From contig NZ_JALXPE010000100.1 in assembly GCF_025143365.1 (NCBI RefSeq), positions 1 through 7,071 on the forward strand: a stretch of 7,071 nt of DNA, written 5' to 3'. Position 1 is the first letter of the stretch. Every line of letters starts with the position of its first letter. The translations under genes and the position numbers were made by a program. The stretch is from Microbacterium sp. p3-SID336 (lineage in GTDB: Bacteria > Actinomycetota > Actinomycetes > Actinomycetales > Microbacteriaceae). This document shows positions 5,961 through 7,071 of this stretch, piece by piece. The notes under the pieces were generated by a model. It made no database searches, had not been told where the DNA came from, and saw only the letters and a list, made by a program, of their open reading frames with translations.

Positions 5961-6848
5961 TCACGAGAGCACTGCCGCCCGCCGTATTCCTACCGAACCT
6001 GTGTCCGTGAGTACCAGGTTGCCCGATCCCGAGCGATCAGCGCGCTCGTCACTCAGTGTCTGGAGATAACGCATCGTCGCCCGCCCGCGCGCGTCGTTCA
6101 TCCCCATGACCGTCACCAGTGCATGCGGCGTCGACGCCAGCAGGAGAACCTGGCACTGCACAGGGATCACTCCGATGTCACACGACTCGAGGCTGGTCTG
6201 GAACGGCCCGGGGCGCCGCACGTCATGTCTGTCCCATGCGGCACGCAGCGCCGGCGACCCGAGTGTGAGGGAATCGACGACGTCGTCGCGACGGGGGTCC
6301 CGGTCCGTGCCGAGGAACCGCAGAACCGCCAGCATCTCGGCGACGACGCGCTCACGTTCGGCGGGCTCCTCGGTGCGGCGAGCGATCTCGTGGATCAGGT
6401 TCACGGGGTGCGCGGCCACCCCCGGCAGGATCGTCTCGCCCAGAGCGTTGGCGTCCACCACGTCGAAGTTCAGGTCGACGAGCAGGGCTCCGACATCGCG
6501 GAGACAGTGCACGAGGTTGATCGTTGCAGGATCCGGGTCCTCGGCGCGGAGGGCGGCAGGAGGCATCTCCCCCTGAAAGGCCAGCACGCGCAGATGGTAG
6601 GCGGCGTCGGCATCGAGTCGCAGCGCCTTCGACAACCCAGCCAGCACCTGCTCAGACGGTTGACGGGAGCGTCCCTGCTCGAGTCGCAGGTAGTACTCAG
6701 CGCTGATCCCGGCGAGCCGGGCCACCTCCTCGCGGCGCAGCCCTTCGACCCGCCGCGTCGGCTCGCGCACCAGACCGACATCCTCCGGACTGATAACGGC
6801 GCGCCGCGCACGCAGGTACGCACCGAACAGCGAGGTCGTCCGACCCAT
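5961..6848 (-). CDS. Helix-turn-helix transcriptional regulator with MmyB-like ligand-binding domain
   Basis: This complete protein has 295 residues. Residues about 1-90 form an Xre-type DNA-binding domain: FGAYLRARR, then LRREEVARLAGISAEYYLRLEQGR (37-60, the helix-turn-helix and its recognition helix), then PSEQVLAGLSKALRLDADAAYHLRVLA. Residues about 108-265 match the MmyB-like ligand-binding domain, including VDANALGETILPG (131-143), LRAAWDRHDVRR (201-212) and VMGMNDARG. Family members are usually 260-300 residues, are thought to sense small hydrophobic ligands, and often act on neighbouring genes. The ATG at 6848 is chosen because GAGGGGG lies seven bases upstream; an in-frame GTG 16 codons earlier has no such site and adds an atypical Arg-rich leader. 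The usual FLDP...DW segment of the ligand domain is not recognisable. Whether it controls the surface-protein gene 280 bp downstream is unknown. Confidence 0.88.
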   Translation of the reverse strand: MGRTTSLFGAYLRARRAVISPEDVGLVREPTRRVEGLRREEVARLAGISAEYYLRLEQGRSRQPSEQVLAGLSKALRLDADAAYHLRVLAFQGEMPPAALRAEDPDPATINLVHCLRDVGALLVDLNFDVVDANALGETILPGVAAHPVNLIHEIARRTEEPAERERVVAEMLAVLRFLGTDRDPRRDDVVDSLTLGSPALRAAWDRHDVRRPGPFQTSLESCDIGVIPVQCQVLLLASTPHALVTVMGMNDARGRATMRYLQTLSDERADRSGSGNLVLTDTGSVGIRRAAVLS

Positions 6849-6855
6849 GGAGAAG

Positions 6856-6862
6856 CCCCCTC
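6856..6862 (-). promoter_or_regulatory. Ribosome binding site of the regulator
   Basis: GAGGGGG ends seven bases before the ATG at 6848. It favours that ATG over the in-frame GTG at 6896. Confidence 0.65.
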
Positions 6863-6913
6863 GAATGGCCCGCCCATGTCGTGCTGCTCGCACCACGGAG
6901 GGCGAGCGGAATC

Positions 6914-6933
6914 ATCGTAGACCGCCGATCGGC
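6914..6933 (-). promoter_or_regulatory. Candidate promoter -10 box and overlapping palindromic operator of the regulator
   Basis: TACGAT (6914-6919) fits the TAnnnT form of actinobacterial -10 boxes and would start transcription near 6907, leaving a leader of about 60 bases. Four bases upstream lies GCCGATCGGC (6924-6933), a perfect 10-bp palindrome in what would be the -35/-10 spacer, a common place for an autorepressor site. At 17-18 bp spacing the -35 is poor (ACGCAG or TACGCA), so promoter strength is uncertain. Confidence 0.35.
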
Positions 6934-7004
6934 ATTCTGCGTACAGGGCGGCTGAACCACCAGGGTGAAAGCCCGCCTGCGGCTCCGGCACACGAGAAGA
7001 GGCG

Positions 7005-7028
7005 CCCCCCCCCCGCGCGGGGGGGGGG
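7005..7028. repeat. GC-only perfect palindrome in low-complexity sequence
   Basis: Ten C, then GCGC, then ten G (within a run of twelve G, 7019-7030) form a perfect 24-bp palindrome. A second GC-only inverted repeat (GGCGGGG at 7050-7056 with CCCCGCC at 7063-7069) follows near the edge. Read on the minus strand the first hairpin is followed by CGCCTCTTCTC, a weak pyrimidine tail. It could therefore be a terminator of a gene beyond the window. Homopolymers this long are also typical of sequencing or assembly error at a contig end. Confidence 0.6.
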
Positions 7029-7071
7029 GGCGGGGGTCGCGCTCGGGGAGGCGGGGGGGCTGCCCCGCCCC

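Noticed and set aside
5039..6920. Plus-strand frames 5039-5806 and 5451-6920
   Set aside because: They run antisense through the signal peptide, leader and regulator, have no domain, and disagree with the well-supported minus-strand genes.

Overview
The window comes from a high-GC, Gram-positive actinobacterium, most likely from the Microbacteriaceae (a Microbacterium- or Leucobacter-like genus). This is inferred from the strong G/C bias at codon third positions, an LAxTG-type (class E sortase) cell-wall sorting signal, and a head-plus-DUF11-repeat architecture that I associate with that family. No rRNA, tRNA or housekeeping gene is present to fix the genus.

Both genes I can support lie on the minus strand. 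Reading right to left, the right edge (about 7001-7071) is extreme G/C low-complexity sequence with two GC-only inverted repeats. Next comes a short promoter region containing a GCCGATCGGC palindrome. A complete 295-residue helix-turn-helix regulator of the MmyB-like type follows (6848 to 5961). After it is a 280-bp leader with two strong hairpins (5681-5960).

The rest of the window (5680 to 1) is one very large gene, open for 1893 codons and cut by the left edge within a few codons of its expected stop. It encodes a secreted surface protein laid out as: signal peptide, cysteine-containing N-terminal head of about 260 residues, twelve tandem Ig-like/DUF11-type repeats of 123-143 residues, an LATTG sorting signal, a transmembrane helix and an Arg-rich tail. 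Each repeat keeps a Lys...Asp...Asn pattern expected of intramolecular isopeptide bonds. Repeats 2-12 each also end in a Cys pair that probably makes a disulfide between neighbouring domains. The product looks like a long, acidic, covalently reinforced cell-surface stalk presenting the head domain.

Nothing shows that the regulator controls the surface protein. They are same-strand neighbours separated by a long leader, so this is only a possibility. Several long plus-strand reading frames, including one of 1080 codons, are antisense shadows of the repeat gene and are not annotated.
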